Shown in pieces: positions 16,348 through 23,402 of a stretch of 28,533 nucleotides of DNA (positions are counted from its first letter, which is position 1; each line of letters opens with the position of its first letter). The DNA is from Penumbrarchaeum sp964445525 (GTDB lineage Archaea > Thermoplasmatota > Penumbrarchaeia > Penumbrarchaeales > Penumbrarchaeaceae), in contig CAYULA010000047.1 in assembly GCA_964445525.1 (NCBI GenBank), positions 1 to 28,533 on the forward strand. Reading direction: 5' to 3'. The position numbers were made by a program, and so were the translations under genes. The notes beneath the pieces are model-generated. The model was not told the origin of the DNA, made no database searches, and worked only from the letters and a program-made list of their open reading frames with translations.

Positions 16348-17138
16348 TTTCCGTCCTCCGGACCGATAACCTCGAAACTCGGCTTCTTTAACACCCTTTT
16401 ACGGGGTTTCTTGACCTTTCCTGCCAGAGGAATGGGTCTTTTTACTATCATTACCTTTTTTATGGGTCTTTCCACCCTTGTGACCCTGGGTTTCCTAACC
16501 CTAACATCCTTCAAATCAAGATCCCTGTTCCGGATAAGCGTTGACAATCTGGATTTAAGGTAGAAAACCTCCGGAAGAGCCGAGTTTGCATCATCCACCA
16601 GATTGTCGATCCTCTTTTTGAACCGTTTTTCCACGGCGGTCCAGACCTCATTTCCATTTGGTGCTCCGGAAACATCTCTTCCTACGCTTTCTGCGATCTT
16701 GGGAAGGTAGTGATCATAGGAATATATCCATATCCTCTCATCTCCCTTGATCATTGCTTCGGGAAGGGCACCCGCGAGTGATTCGACTTCCAAGGACCTT
16801 CCAGGCAAATAGCCCCTTTTTTTGAGGATATCAAGAAAATGCTGCCTGATCAGCAATTCCAGTTTCCAGTAATTCTTCTTGTATTCGTTCAGTCTCTTTC
16901 CAACCTTCAGTGATTCCCGTCCCACATCTCCTATACCGGACTCGGCAAAGACATTGTTCATCTCCATGCTGGCTATGGAGGTGATCGGTACATCCCTCTC
17001 CAGCTTGGAGATTATTTCGATGCTGCCGTTTAGGGATTTGAGTACCTTCTTAATTATCCTGTTTCTTTCCGACATGGCACCAGTCCACTTAATGAAGAGG
17101 TGTTCTTTATTCTTTTTCGCATTTCTACCGGAGTTCAT
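16344..17138 (-). CDS. Unknown helical protein with a Lys/Arg/Pro-rich tail
   Basis: This is a soluble protein of 264 residues from the ATG at 17138, or 243 residues from the ATG at 17075 (MSERNR). The body (about 22-205) is mainly charged helix with no recognisable catalytic motif. The last 60 residues are very rich in Lys, Arg, Val and Pro (KPRVTRVERPIKK, KVKKPRKRVLKKP), typical of flexible nucleic-acid-binding or membrane-surface tails. It is the first gene of the minus-strand cluster and lies on the other side of the candidate origin from orc1. It overlaps the next membrane-protein gene by 4 nt. No clear TATA box decides between the two starts. Function unknown. Confidence 0.68.
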   Translation of the reverse strand: MNSGRNAKKNKEHLFIKWTGAMSERNRIIKKVLKSLNGSIEIISKLERDVPITSIASMEMNNVFAESGIGDVGRESLKVGKRLNEYKKNYWKLELLIRQHFLDILKKRGYLPGRSLEVESLAGALPEAMIKGDERIWIYSYDHYLPKIAESVGRDVSGAPNGNEVWTAVEKRFKKRIDNLVDDANSALPEVFYLKSRLSTLIRNRDLDLKDVRVRKPRVTRVERPIKKVMIVKRPIPLAGKVKKPRKRVLKKPSFEVIGPEDGK

Positions 17139-17252
17139 AAACTCATTACAGTCATGGGTATCTCCTTCCTATTCCTTGAAAAGCGGGAATCCTTCGTATA
17201 AAACTGCAAACAAATACCCTTTCTTTGCATGATGAAATTTTACCTATTAGTG

Positions 17253-17283
17253 TTCCATCGAATCAATCTATTTCCATTGTTGG
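17253..17283 (+). repeat. ORB-like repeat, copy 1
   Basis: It consists of TTCCATCGAATCAAT followed by TTCCATTGTTGG, with a nested inverted repeat TTCCA/TGGAA. It aligns with copy 2 over the TTCC...GAATCAAT...TTCC(A)TTGTTGG pattern with a short gap. The two copies are about 120 nt apart. Confidence 0.45.
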
Positions 17284-17354
17284 AAGAAGATGAGTGCAAT
17301 ATTATTCAAGGGTCAGGAAGGTAGGAATGTTCGGCCGATAAGGGTTTAACCATT

Positions 17355-17372
17355 ACAATCCTGCAGGGTTGT
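17355..17372. repeat. 18-nt near-perfect palindrome
   Basis: ACAATCCTGCAGGGTTGT is symmetric around CTGCAG with a single G-T mismatch pair. It sits immediately beside ORB-like copy 2, so it could be part of the origin or an operator for orc1. Confidence 0.45.
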
Positions 17373-17374
17373 GT

Positions 17375-17400
17375 TTCCTGTGGAATCAATTCCTTGTTGG
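17375..17400 (+). repeat. ORB-like repeat, copy 2
   Basis: TTCCTGTGGAATCAAT followed by TCCTTGTTGG. The first part is the closest match in the window to the archaeal origin-recognition box consensus, and it contains the dyad GGAATCAATTCC. Confidence 0.45.
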
Positions 17401-17619
17401 TCAAATATTTTACCTGATATTATATTCCTGTTAGGACATACCATAATTAAGGGGTGATAAATTTTTCAAATCCGGTAAGCATCACTCCTTATAAAGGCAG
17501 GACTGTCGGGGAAGAAAACAATAAATATCTATCTCATTTATACCTCTCATAGGGATGCCCCAGTAGCAATTCAGGTAGCTTGAGCTATTTATTTCTGGGG
17601 GATTTCAAAGGGGACACAG

Positions 17620-19011
17620 GTGACTTTGTTGAAAGGGATAGGAAAGGATATCTTTGATATTCTTGAACTTGGCGGTAGGATATTCAAAAACCGGGAGGTC
17701 TTGCGCTATTCCTACATCCCGGACACTCTTCCTCACCGTGAGAAGGAGATCCAAACTCTTGCAAGGATACTCATAACTTCCCTGAAAGGCCATACTCCTT
17801 CCAACATCATGATCTACGGTATGACAGGAACAGGTAAGACCGTTGTATCAAAACTCCTCATGAAAGCTCTTCAAGAAAAATCCGAATTGATCGAAGATAT
17901 CTATTTCGATACTTTCCAGGAGGTAACCTCGAACTATATGCCCGAGGGACTGATGGAGGATCTCAGAAAAGCATCCAACCATCTGGGAAGATTCGAGATA
18001 TGGGGGAGAGATCTCCTCAGGATGATTTTCAAACCTGTAAAATGTATTTACATCAACTGTCAGCAGATGGATACACAATACAGGGTCATGACCCAGATTG
18101 CAAACAGGCTGACCCCCTACAACGAGGAGGATCGGCTGCCCGTATCCGGACTCCCCATCGATGAGGTCAACAACAGGCTAATTGAGAGGCTTGACTCCTC
18201 GGATTCGCTTGTGCTGGTAATAATGGATGAGATCGACAGGCTGGTTTTCAAATCAGGGGATGATATTCTTTACACCCTGACCAGGATCAACGAGGATCTG
18301 AAAAACTCGAGGCTCTCCCTGATAGGAATTTCCAACAATCTTCATTTCCTGGACTATCTCGATTCCAGAGTGAAATCATCGCTCGGTGCAGAGGAGCTCG
18401 TATTCGATCCTTACAACGCACCCCAGCTCATGGATATCCTCAAACAGAGATCCGAGGAGGCCTTCTATCCTGAGGCGTTGGATTACGATGTCATCGGATA
18501 CTGTGCGGGCCTGGCGGCCCAGGAGAATGGAGATGCCAGGAAGGCACTGGATATTCTGAGAGTTTCTGCTGAAATGGCCGAGAGGGATCATTCTCCCAAA
18601 CTCTCCGAGGTATATGTCAGGCAGGCCCAGAAAAAAATTGAGATGGACAGGGTTGCCCAGGTTGTGAGGACCCTGCCTCTTCAGACCAAACTGGTTCTAT
18701 ATTCCATACTGCAGTTGAAGATGGGGGGAAGGATCAAGACAACCACCAAAGAAGTTGTCGAGACCTACTCCTATTATGCCCAGAGATTGGACCTCACCGT
18801 GCTCGGAAGAAGACAGGTGGTCAATCTGATGGGCGAGCTGGATAAGCTCGGCTTGATTCAATCCAAAGTAATATCCTTCGGAAGGCACGGAAGGACAACG
18901 GTAGTGGAAGCCAACATTCCGTCCACGGAGGTCATAAACAACCTTCACGGAGGAATACTAAGCAAGCTAAAGGGAATTAGACCCAGGCTGTTGTATAATA
19001 CAACTTTCTGA
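17620..19011 (+). CDS. orc1/cdc6: Orc1/Cdc6 replication initiator
   Basis: This is an AAA+ initiator that binds origin boxes and loads the MCM helicase. The 463-residue protein has an N-terminal basic/linker part, Walker A GMTGTGKT at 67-74, Walker B VLVIMDEID at 198-206, sensor 1 GISNN at 236-240 and sensor 2 GDARKAL with Arg307. A C-terminal winged-helix domain lies at about 335-445. Between Walker A and YINCQQMDTQYRVM there are about 70 residues, roughly 45 more than in the short version I know from typical archaeal Orc1. The start is a GTG with AGGGGA 6 nt upstream; a frame-consistent alternative is not evident. The gene sits beside the repeat-rich candidate origin, and its TGA is followed immediately by the miaA ATG. 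Confidence 0.95.
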   Translation: MTLLKGIGKDIFDILELGGRIFKNREVLRYSYIPDTLPHREKEIQTLARILITSLKGHTPSNIMIYGMTGTGKTVVSKLLMKALQEKSELIEDIYFDTFQEVTSNYMPEGLMEDLRKASNHLGRFEIWGRDLLRMIFKPVKCIYINCQQMDTQYRVMTQIANRLTPYNEEDRLPVSGLPIDEVNNRLIERLDSSDSLVLVIMDEIDRLVFKSGDDILYTLTRINEDLKNSRLSLIGISNNLHFLDYLDSRVKSSLGAEELVFDPYNAPQLMDILKQRSEEAFYPEALDYDVIGYCAGLAAQENGDARKALDILRVSAEMAERDHSPKLSEVYVRQAQKKIEMDRVAQVVRTLPLQTKLVLYSILQLKMGGRIKTTTKEVVETYSYYAQRLDLTVLGRRQVVNLMGELDKLGLIQSKVISFGRHGRTTVVEANIPSTEVINNLHGGILSKLKGIRPRLLYNTTF

Positions 19012-19932
19012 ATGAGGAATAATGTGTCGGGGATCAGAAACAGGACCTTGATAATCACGGGTCCCACCGCTTCGGGAAAGACCGGTGTGGCGGAAAAACT
19101 GGCAGAGATTTTGGACGGAGAGATAGTATCCTGCGATTCAAGGATGATCTACCGATATCTGGATATCGGAACAGGCAAGGTATTCAATTCTGATGAGGTT
19201 GCATATCATCTGATAGATATTGCCCATCCCGAAGATACCATGTCAACCCACGATCTGGTAAAAAGGGCCAAGGATTCCCTGAATGACATTTACCATAGGG
19301 ATAAAATTCCCATCATGTGCGGAGGTTCCCATCATATTGTGGAGAGTATCCTTAATGGAATCGATCCGGGTCCTGACCCATCACCCTCTTTGAGATCCAG
19401 ACTGAGGCAAGAAGAAAAGGAGATGGGGGAAGGCCATCTCCATTCATTGCTGAAAAGGACGGACCCGGCACTTGCATCGAAGGTCCATCCGAACAACATC
19501 AACCGCATCATCAGATACCTGGAGCTGGCATTGATGGATACTCATAATGAAGGTATTGAACCTCTTGATGGAACCATCATGCATTTCCACTTTGACAGGT
19601 CAATTAATGCATTGAGAGAGAGGATCGAGAGCAGGTATTCGAAGATGATAGAGATCGGATGGAGGGAGGAAGTCGAAAAACTCTCTGAAATGGGTATTTC
19701 GCCGGATATGCCCGGATGCAGCTCAATAGGTTATCCGGAGATGTTCGAGCATGTTCAGGGAAAGCTCGATACTGAAGAAACCAAAAATATGATCATCAAA
19801 GCAACGGTTGAACTTGCAAGGAAGCAGAGAAAGTGGAAAAGGAGATTCTCAAATATTCATATTTTTTATCTTGATGAAATCGGGTCTGACCGAGCCCTCG
19901 ATATCATCATGAAGAAAATGAAGGAACTTTGA
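19012..19932 (+). CDS. miaA: tRNA dimethylallyltransferase (MiaA)
   Basis: MiaA transfers dimethylallyl from DMAPP to N6 of A37 in tRNAs reading U-starting codons. The 306 residues match the family end to end. The P-loop GPTASGKT is at 17-24, CDSRMIYRYLDIGTGK at 41-56 includes the catalytic Asp42, and GGSHH is at 104-108 (usually GGTGLY). DPALASKVHPNNINRIIRYLEL starts at 151, followed by RERIESRYSKMIEIGW, SSIGYPEM and ATVELARKQRKWKRRF. Ser106 replaces the usual Thr and HH replaces LY, mild deviations near the active site. The gene abuts orc1 with no gap (TGAATG), so the two are co-transcribed and likely coupled. MiaA is a bacterial/eukaryotic family and unexpected in archaea. Confidence 0.93.
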   Translation: MRNNVSGIRNRTLIITGPTASGKTGVAEKLAEILDGEIVSCDSRMIYRYLDIGTGKVFNSDEVAYHLIDIAHPEDTMSTHDLVKRAKDSLNDIYHRDKIPIMCGGSHHIVESILNGIDPGPDPSPSLRSRLRQEEKEMGEGHLHSLLKRTDPALASKVHPNNINRIIRYLELALMDTHNEGIEPLDGTIMHFHFDRSINALRERIESRYSKMIEIGWREEVEKLSEMGISPDMPGCSSIGYPEMFEHVQGKLDTEETKNMIIKATVELARKQRKWKRRFSNIHIFYLDEIGSDRALDIIMKKMKEL

Positions 19933-19954
19933 TGCTATAGACTTAGGGATCAGG

Positions 19955-21829
19955 TCAACTGGAATAGAGCTTTTCAATCTCGTCTCTGAACTTCTTTTGA
20001 ATCACGGATCTCCTAACCTTCTGGGTAGGTGTCAATTCTCCGGTCTCCCACGTCCACTCTGTATCACCTATTATCACCTTCTTTGGTTGTTCGTGATGGG
20101 CAAAGGATTCTGTTTCCTTCTCGATCACTCCCTGATAGAAGGTGCGTATGTTTCGGTTGGAGGCCAGTTCCTTGTAGCTGGTATAATGGATATCGTTCTG
20201 CTGTGCATAGGATTCAAGTCTCTGGAAATCCGGAACGATTATGGCTGAACAGTGAGGTCTGCAATCACCTATTATCAAAGCTTGTGATATGTACTGGTTG
20301 GAGATGAGTTTGTCCTCTATTGGGGCGGGGGGAACGTATTTCCCGTTGCTAGTCTTGATCAGGTTCTTCTTTCTGTCTGTTATGGTAAGGTAACCATCCT
20401 TGGAAACCTCTCCTATGTCTCCCGTCTTTAACCAGCCATCCTCAAAAGCTTCCTCTTCCGCATCTGGCCTGTACCAGAATCCTTTCATTATCGATGGGCT
20501 TTTGATCCATATCTCTTTGTCATCGGAAAGATTGTAATCCAGCTCGGGTATGAACTCCCCCACCGTCCCAATCCTTTCCTTGCCGTTCTTGTTGATGGAG
20601 ATGAGGGGACCTGCCTCTGTCATTCCGTAAGCTTCCAGGATCTGGAAGTTCATGGACTTGAAGAAATTGGCGGTTTCTGCCGAGAGGGGAGCGGAGGAAG
20701 AAACGAAGAAGCGTACCCTGCCCCCGAGTTTCTTTACCACCTTTTCGAAAACCAGCTTCTTTGCCAACATGTACTGGAATCTTGTAAGGGGATCCTTCTT
20801 TCCGGTTGTTACCTTGGTCCCGACTCTTGTTGACCAGTTGTAGATCCCATATGAGAGTTTACCTTTGCTCATGGCGTTTTCCTCTACCTTGGCTTTGAAC
20901 TTCTCGAAAACCCTGGGAACGGCGGGAAATACCGTTGGTCTTACCACCAGGGCATCATCTGCAATGGTGTTTATGGATTCGGCGTATCCAACGGTTCCAC
21001 CGAACCTGATCAGAAGATAATTGATTATTCTCTCGAAAACGTGGCCCAGGGGAAGGAAGCTCATCTCAACATCGGTTGACCTCAGATCGATCATCTGAAG
21101 TATGTTCTCCACATTGGAAAGCAGATTTCCATGGGTCAGAACCACTCCTTTGGGTATGCCCGTTGAACCCGATGTATAGATGATGGTGGCATTATCATTG
21201 AGTGACACATCTTCCCTGTATTTTTCGAGCTTTTTGGAATTTTTCTTTCCCAATTTTAAGAAGTTCGAGAATGTGATCACATCCTCCCGGTCCTCGAATC
21301 CCCTTTCGAGGTCGAAGACTACCACCTTTTCGATGGTTTCGAAAACCCCTTTGTCCTTGGCTTCAAGGAATTTATCGATGTAGCTTCCGGCGACAAAAGC
21401 TACTCTGGAACCTGAATTGTTTATGTTGAATGCTATCTCCTTGACCACGAGTTTTTCCGGATCGGGAGTAACATAATTCGTAACATTTACGGCTCCTATC
21501 CTGTGTATGCCAAGGTCAATCATCATCCATTCATATCTGTTATTACAGGCGAATGTTACCCTGTCCCCTTTCCCGATTCCAAGAGCCAAAAGGGCGGAAG
21601 CGCAATCCTGGGCACCAAGCCTCATGTCTCCATAGCTCATGGAGCCCCAGTGGCCTTTCTTTATCTTGTATAATACGAGGTTTTTCTCCGGATTTTTTCG
21701 GCAGCTTTTATCGAACATATCGAAAAGATTATCAAAACCAGCTTTCCGAAGAAGCGGGGAATCAACCTCGCTTCTAAGAGGATTAAGAATTTCTGTCAGG
21801 ATCGAACCCCCATTGAATTTTCTGGACAC
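19955..21829 (-). CDS. Long-chain acyl-CoA synthetase (AMP-forming, FadD/ACSL type)
   Basis: This is an adenylate-forming ligase of 624 residues that would activate a carboxylic acid, probably medium to long chain, as its CoA thioester. YTSGSTGIPKG is at 218-228, PLGHVFERI follows, then the adenylate motif YGMTEAGP, GWLKTGDIGEVSKDGYLTITDRKKNLIKTSNGK near 465-497, and a helical tail. The DRKKNLIKTSNGKYVPP segment and GHVFER loop are typical of ACSL/bubblegum-type enzymes, not acetyl-CoA synthetases. The start is a GTG at 21829; a TATA box centred near 21851 supports it. It is convergent with miaA (22-nt gap). In an archaeon it could feed beta-oxidation or the PlsC-like enzyme at 10613; the substrate is not shown. 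Confidence 0.9.
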   Translation of the reverse strand: MSRKFNGGSILTEILNPLRSEVDSPLLRKAGFDNLFDMFDKSCRKNPEKNLVLYKIKKGHWGSMSYGDMRLGAQDCASALLALGIGKGDRVTFACNNRYEWMMIDLGIHRIGAVNVTNYVTPDPEKLVVKEIAFNINNSGSRVAFVAGSYIDKFLEAKDKGVFETIEKVVVFDLERGFEDREDVITFSNFLKLGKKNSKKLEKYREDVSLNDNATIIYTSGSTGIPKGVVLTHGNLLSNVENILQMIDLRSTDVEMSFLPLGHVFERIINYLLIRFGGTVGYAESINTIADDALVVRPTVFPAVPRVFEKFKAKVEENAMSKGKLSYGIYNWSTRVGTKVTTGKKDPLTRFQYMLAKKLVFEKVVKKLGGRVRFFVSSSAPLSAETANFFKSMNFQILEAYGMTEAGPLISINKNGKERIGTVGEFIPELDYNLSDDKEIWIKSPSIMKGFWYRPDAEEEAFEDGWLKTGDIGEVSKDGYLTITDRKKNLIKTSNGKYVPPAPIEDKLISNQYISQALIIGDCRPHCSAIIVPDFQRLESYAQQNDIHYTSYKELASNRNIRTFYQGVIEKETESFAHHEQPKKVIIGDTEWTWETGELTPTQKVRRSVIQKKFRDEIEKLYSS

Positions 21830-21846
21830 CCATCCAGTAGTTTGAT

Positions 21847-21855
21847 TATTTATAA
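21847..21855 (-). promoter_or_regulatory. TATA box of the acyl-CoA synthetase gene
   Basis: The minus strand reads TTATAAATA, about 22 nt before the GTG at 21829, consistent with an essentially leaderless mRNA. Confidence 0.55.
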
Positions 21856-21999
21856 TTATTGCTATATCAAATGAAAGCGAGGTTCGTCAATGAGTGTATA
21901 TATTGTACATGTTTTTAAAACTCGGTTTTTACGAGGATTGATGAAATATTTCAATAGAAAAGATACCTTTTCTGAATTAATAACGTTGTTTATTATGGT

Positions 22000-22021
22000 T
22001 ATTTATTGAATATTTATTGAA
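22000..22021 (+). repeat. Tandem 11-bp repeat in an AT-rich divergent promoter region
   Basis: TATTTATTGAA is repeated twice head to tail in the 256-nt AT-rich spacer between the acyl-CoA synthetase gene and the HAAS-like gene. Further TTTAATAAATAAT lies at 22043-22055. The repeat may be a regulator site or only low-complexity promoter DNA. Confidence 0.5.
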
Positions 22022-22085
22022 TAATGGGTTTGTTATATAATATTTAATAAATAATCATTATCTAATCTATAAAGAGAGCTGAAAA

Positions 22086-22844
22086 ATGTATCGGAATCCA
22101 AGGGTAGGGTTTTTACCGATTGAGAATATAGGTCAGCCGGGATCCCGCTTGAAAGGAAGAAAGAAAGAAAGAAACCCCGCCGATGAATTCCTGAGGAGAT
22201 TCTCATCCTCTCTGAGGTTGAGGGATAAAGAGGTGGCCGATGCACTTACCGAATTGATAAAGTCCAGGATCGATTCCATCCATTCCAAAAAGAAAACAAT
22301 GGAAGAGCTCATCTCCGCTCTCGGAAGACCGGAAGACCTAGCAAGAACCCTTTCCGATCCATCCAATTGGGTGATCGAGATGGGCACTCCGCTCAATCCC
22401 GGAGTTCCCATCAAGTCATTTCTAAGCTCCATTGGGAGGAACATGCTTCTTGCTGTCTTCATTCTTGCCCTTATCCTGTCAGCGGCACTGGTCGTATCGG
22501 GGACTGTTGATTTGGTCTATCCCGTTGTGATATCCATATCAATTGCGCTATGGGCAATTATGATATCCTGGTTCACACAGTTCCTCGGTTTTGTAACCGC
22601 CTACAAGGAAATAACCGAAGGATCGCTTCCTGTCAATGCTCCATCCAGGGATAAGTTCAGGGGAAGCTTTCTGTTATCCATGGTTTTTCTCTTCTTTCTC
22701 TCAATGCTTCTGGCGCTTTCGCCCCTTCTTGGTGAGAGAGAGGGTTTCAGAATATCCATTCCCGCGGCAATCATATCCATTTTGGCCGTGGTGATAATGG
22801 GTGTCATGATATGGAAGGAATCATCCAAGATCAAAGATAATTGA
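22086..22844 (+). CDS. HAAS-domain-like four-helix membrane protein
   Basis: The 252-residue protein has a cytosolic N-terminal helical domain (about 32-95). The pattern FLRRFSSSLRL...ALTELIKSRIDSIHSKKK...EELISALGRPEDLARTL strongly resembles the HAAS (DUF1700) signalling domain. It is followed by four predicted membrane segments (about 118-138, 144-170, 195-217 and 226-245). HAAS proteins in bacteria are usually encoded beside a PadR-family regulator that controls them, but none is present here. The function is probably membrane-stress or signal sensing, by analogy only. The promoter is in the AT-rich spacer; TTTAATAAATAAT near 22048 is the best TATA candidate and implies a short leader. Confidence 0.72.
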   Translation: MYRNPRVGFLPIENIGQPGSRLKGRKKERNPADEFLRRFSSSLRLRDKEVADALTELIKSRIDSIHSKKKTMEELISALGRPEDLARTLSDPSNWVIEMGTPLNPGVPIKSFLSSIGRNMLLAVFILALILSAALVVSGTVDLVYPVVISISIALWAIMISWFTQFLGFVTAYKEITEGSLPVNAPSRDKFRGSFLLSMVFLFFLSMLLALSPLLGEREGFRISIPAAIISILAVVIMGVMIWKESSKIKDN

Positions 22845-22916
22845 TTCTTTGAAATATAGTTTGTATCATGGAACCAAAAAATGATTATTACAACCGGATG
22901 ATAACTACAATCATCC

Positions 22917-23339
22917 ATGATCGGAAATTTCGGAAAGATCAAGACTGTATCTATGCTGGTCCTTGTTCTGGGAGTCGTATGCCTGACCGGTGCTTTTCCT
23001 GAAAAACAAGTTGATCTCCTGATTGTCAATGGTTCATTATCGGTTTCGGCAAATCAAACCGGCAACGGAAACCTATCTGGTGATGACGGACAGTTAGTGG
23101 GAAATGACAGTGATACGAAACCGGAATCGGATGATGGTATCCCGGAGACCTTCGATTTTGTACTTGTCATACTTTTTGTGATATTGCTGGCCGGGATATC
23201 CATTGGAACCATCCTGTTTTTCAGAAGAAGGAGCATAAAGAACGTAGAGTGGGAAGATGAAGAGGAATGGACTGACGAGGATTATGACGATGACGAACCC
23301 ATACCGGAAGAGGGTAAAGTGGATTCGGGAAACCTGTGA
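22917..23339 (+). CDS. Small single-pass membrane protein with acidic cytosolic tail
   Basis: The 140-residue protein is unrecognised. It has a signal-peptide-like N-terminus (about 9-26), then a polar Gly/Asn/Asp-rich ectodomain of about 50 residues with four N-glycosylation sequons (N38, N46, N52, N63). One membrane helix (about 80-102) is followed by RRRS and a very acidic tail (EWEDEEEWTDEDYDDDE). The pattern suggests a type I glycoprotein of the cell envelope. It is followed by a T6 tract and the separate trm5 promoter, so it is probably monocistronic. Confidence 0.68.
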   Translation: MIGNFGKIKTVSMLVLVLGVVCLTGAFPEKQVDLLIVNGSLSVSANQTGNGNLSGDDGQLVGNDSDTKPESDDGIPETFDFVLVILFVILLAGISIGTILFFRRRSIKNVEWEDEEEWTDEDYDDDEPIPEEGKVDSGNL

Positions 23340-23340
23340 G

Positions 23341-23346
23341 TTTTTT
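23341..23346 (+). terminator. T6 tract after the small membrane protein gene
   Basis: Six T residues begin 2 nt after the stop codon, ahead of the independent trm5 promoter. Archaeal polymerase often terminates at such tracts without a hairpin. Confidence 0.35.
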
Positions 23347-23372
23347 GATTATGATTGGCCACTGCAATCAGA

Positions 23373-23380
23373 TTATATAT
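23373..23380 (+). promoter_or_regulatory. TATA box of trm5
   Basis: TTATATAT is centred about 27 nt before the ATG at 23403. No ribosome-binding site precedes this ATG, so the mRNA is probably leaderless. Confidence 0.65.
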
Positions 23381-23402
23381 CCAAAGGTTCTAAACCCCCT
23401 CG

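Larger units (their letters stand above)
17139..17619. other. Intergenic region, candidate replication origin beside orc1/cdc6
   Basis: This 481-nt region is the longest gene-free stretch of the window and lies directly upstream of the initiator gene. It holds an imperfect repeated element of about 30 bp in two copies (17253-17283 and 17375-17400), a TTCCA-TTGT-TGGAA dyad (17272-17285), a GGAAT-CA-ATTCC dyad (17382-17393) and an 18-nt near-palindrome (17355-17372). It also has two copies of ATTTTACCT (17237 and 17407) and an AT-rich stretch around 17401-17470. TTTCCTGTGGAATCAA (17374-17389) resembles euryarchaeal origin-recognition boxes (TTCCAnTGGAAAC-like). AT-rich promoter candidates for orc1 lie at 17521-17545 and 17585-17595. 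The origin role is inferred. Confidence 0.5.

Noticed and set aside
4497..19932. Bacterial contamination as the explanation for queH and miaA
   Set aside because: Each overlaps or directly abuts an archaeal gene (gatE, orc1) within the same contiguous sequence and shares its base and codon style.
22601..23029. Minus-strand open frame (142 codons) spanning the HAAS and small membrane protein genes
   Set aside because: It is antisense to two better-supported genes and shows no protein-like hydrophobic pattern or motif.
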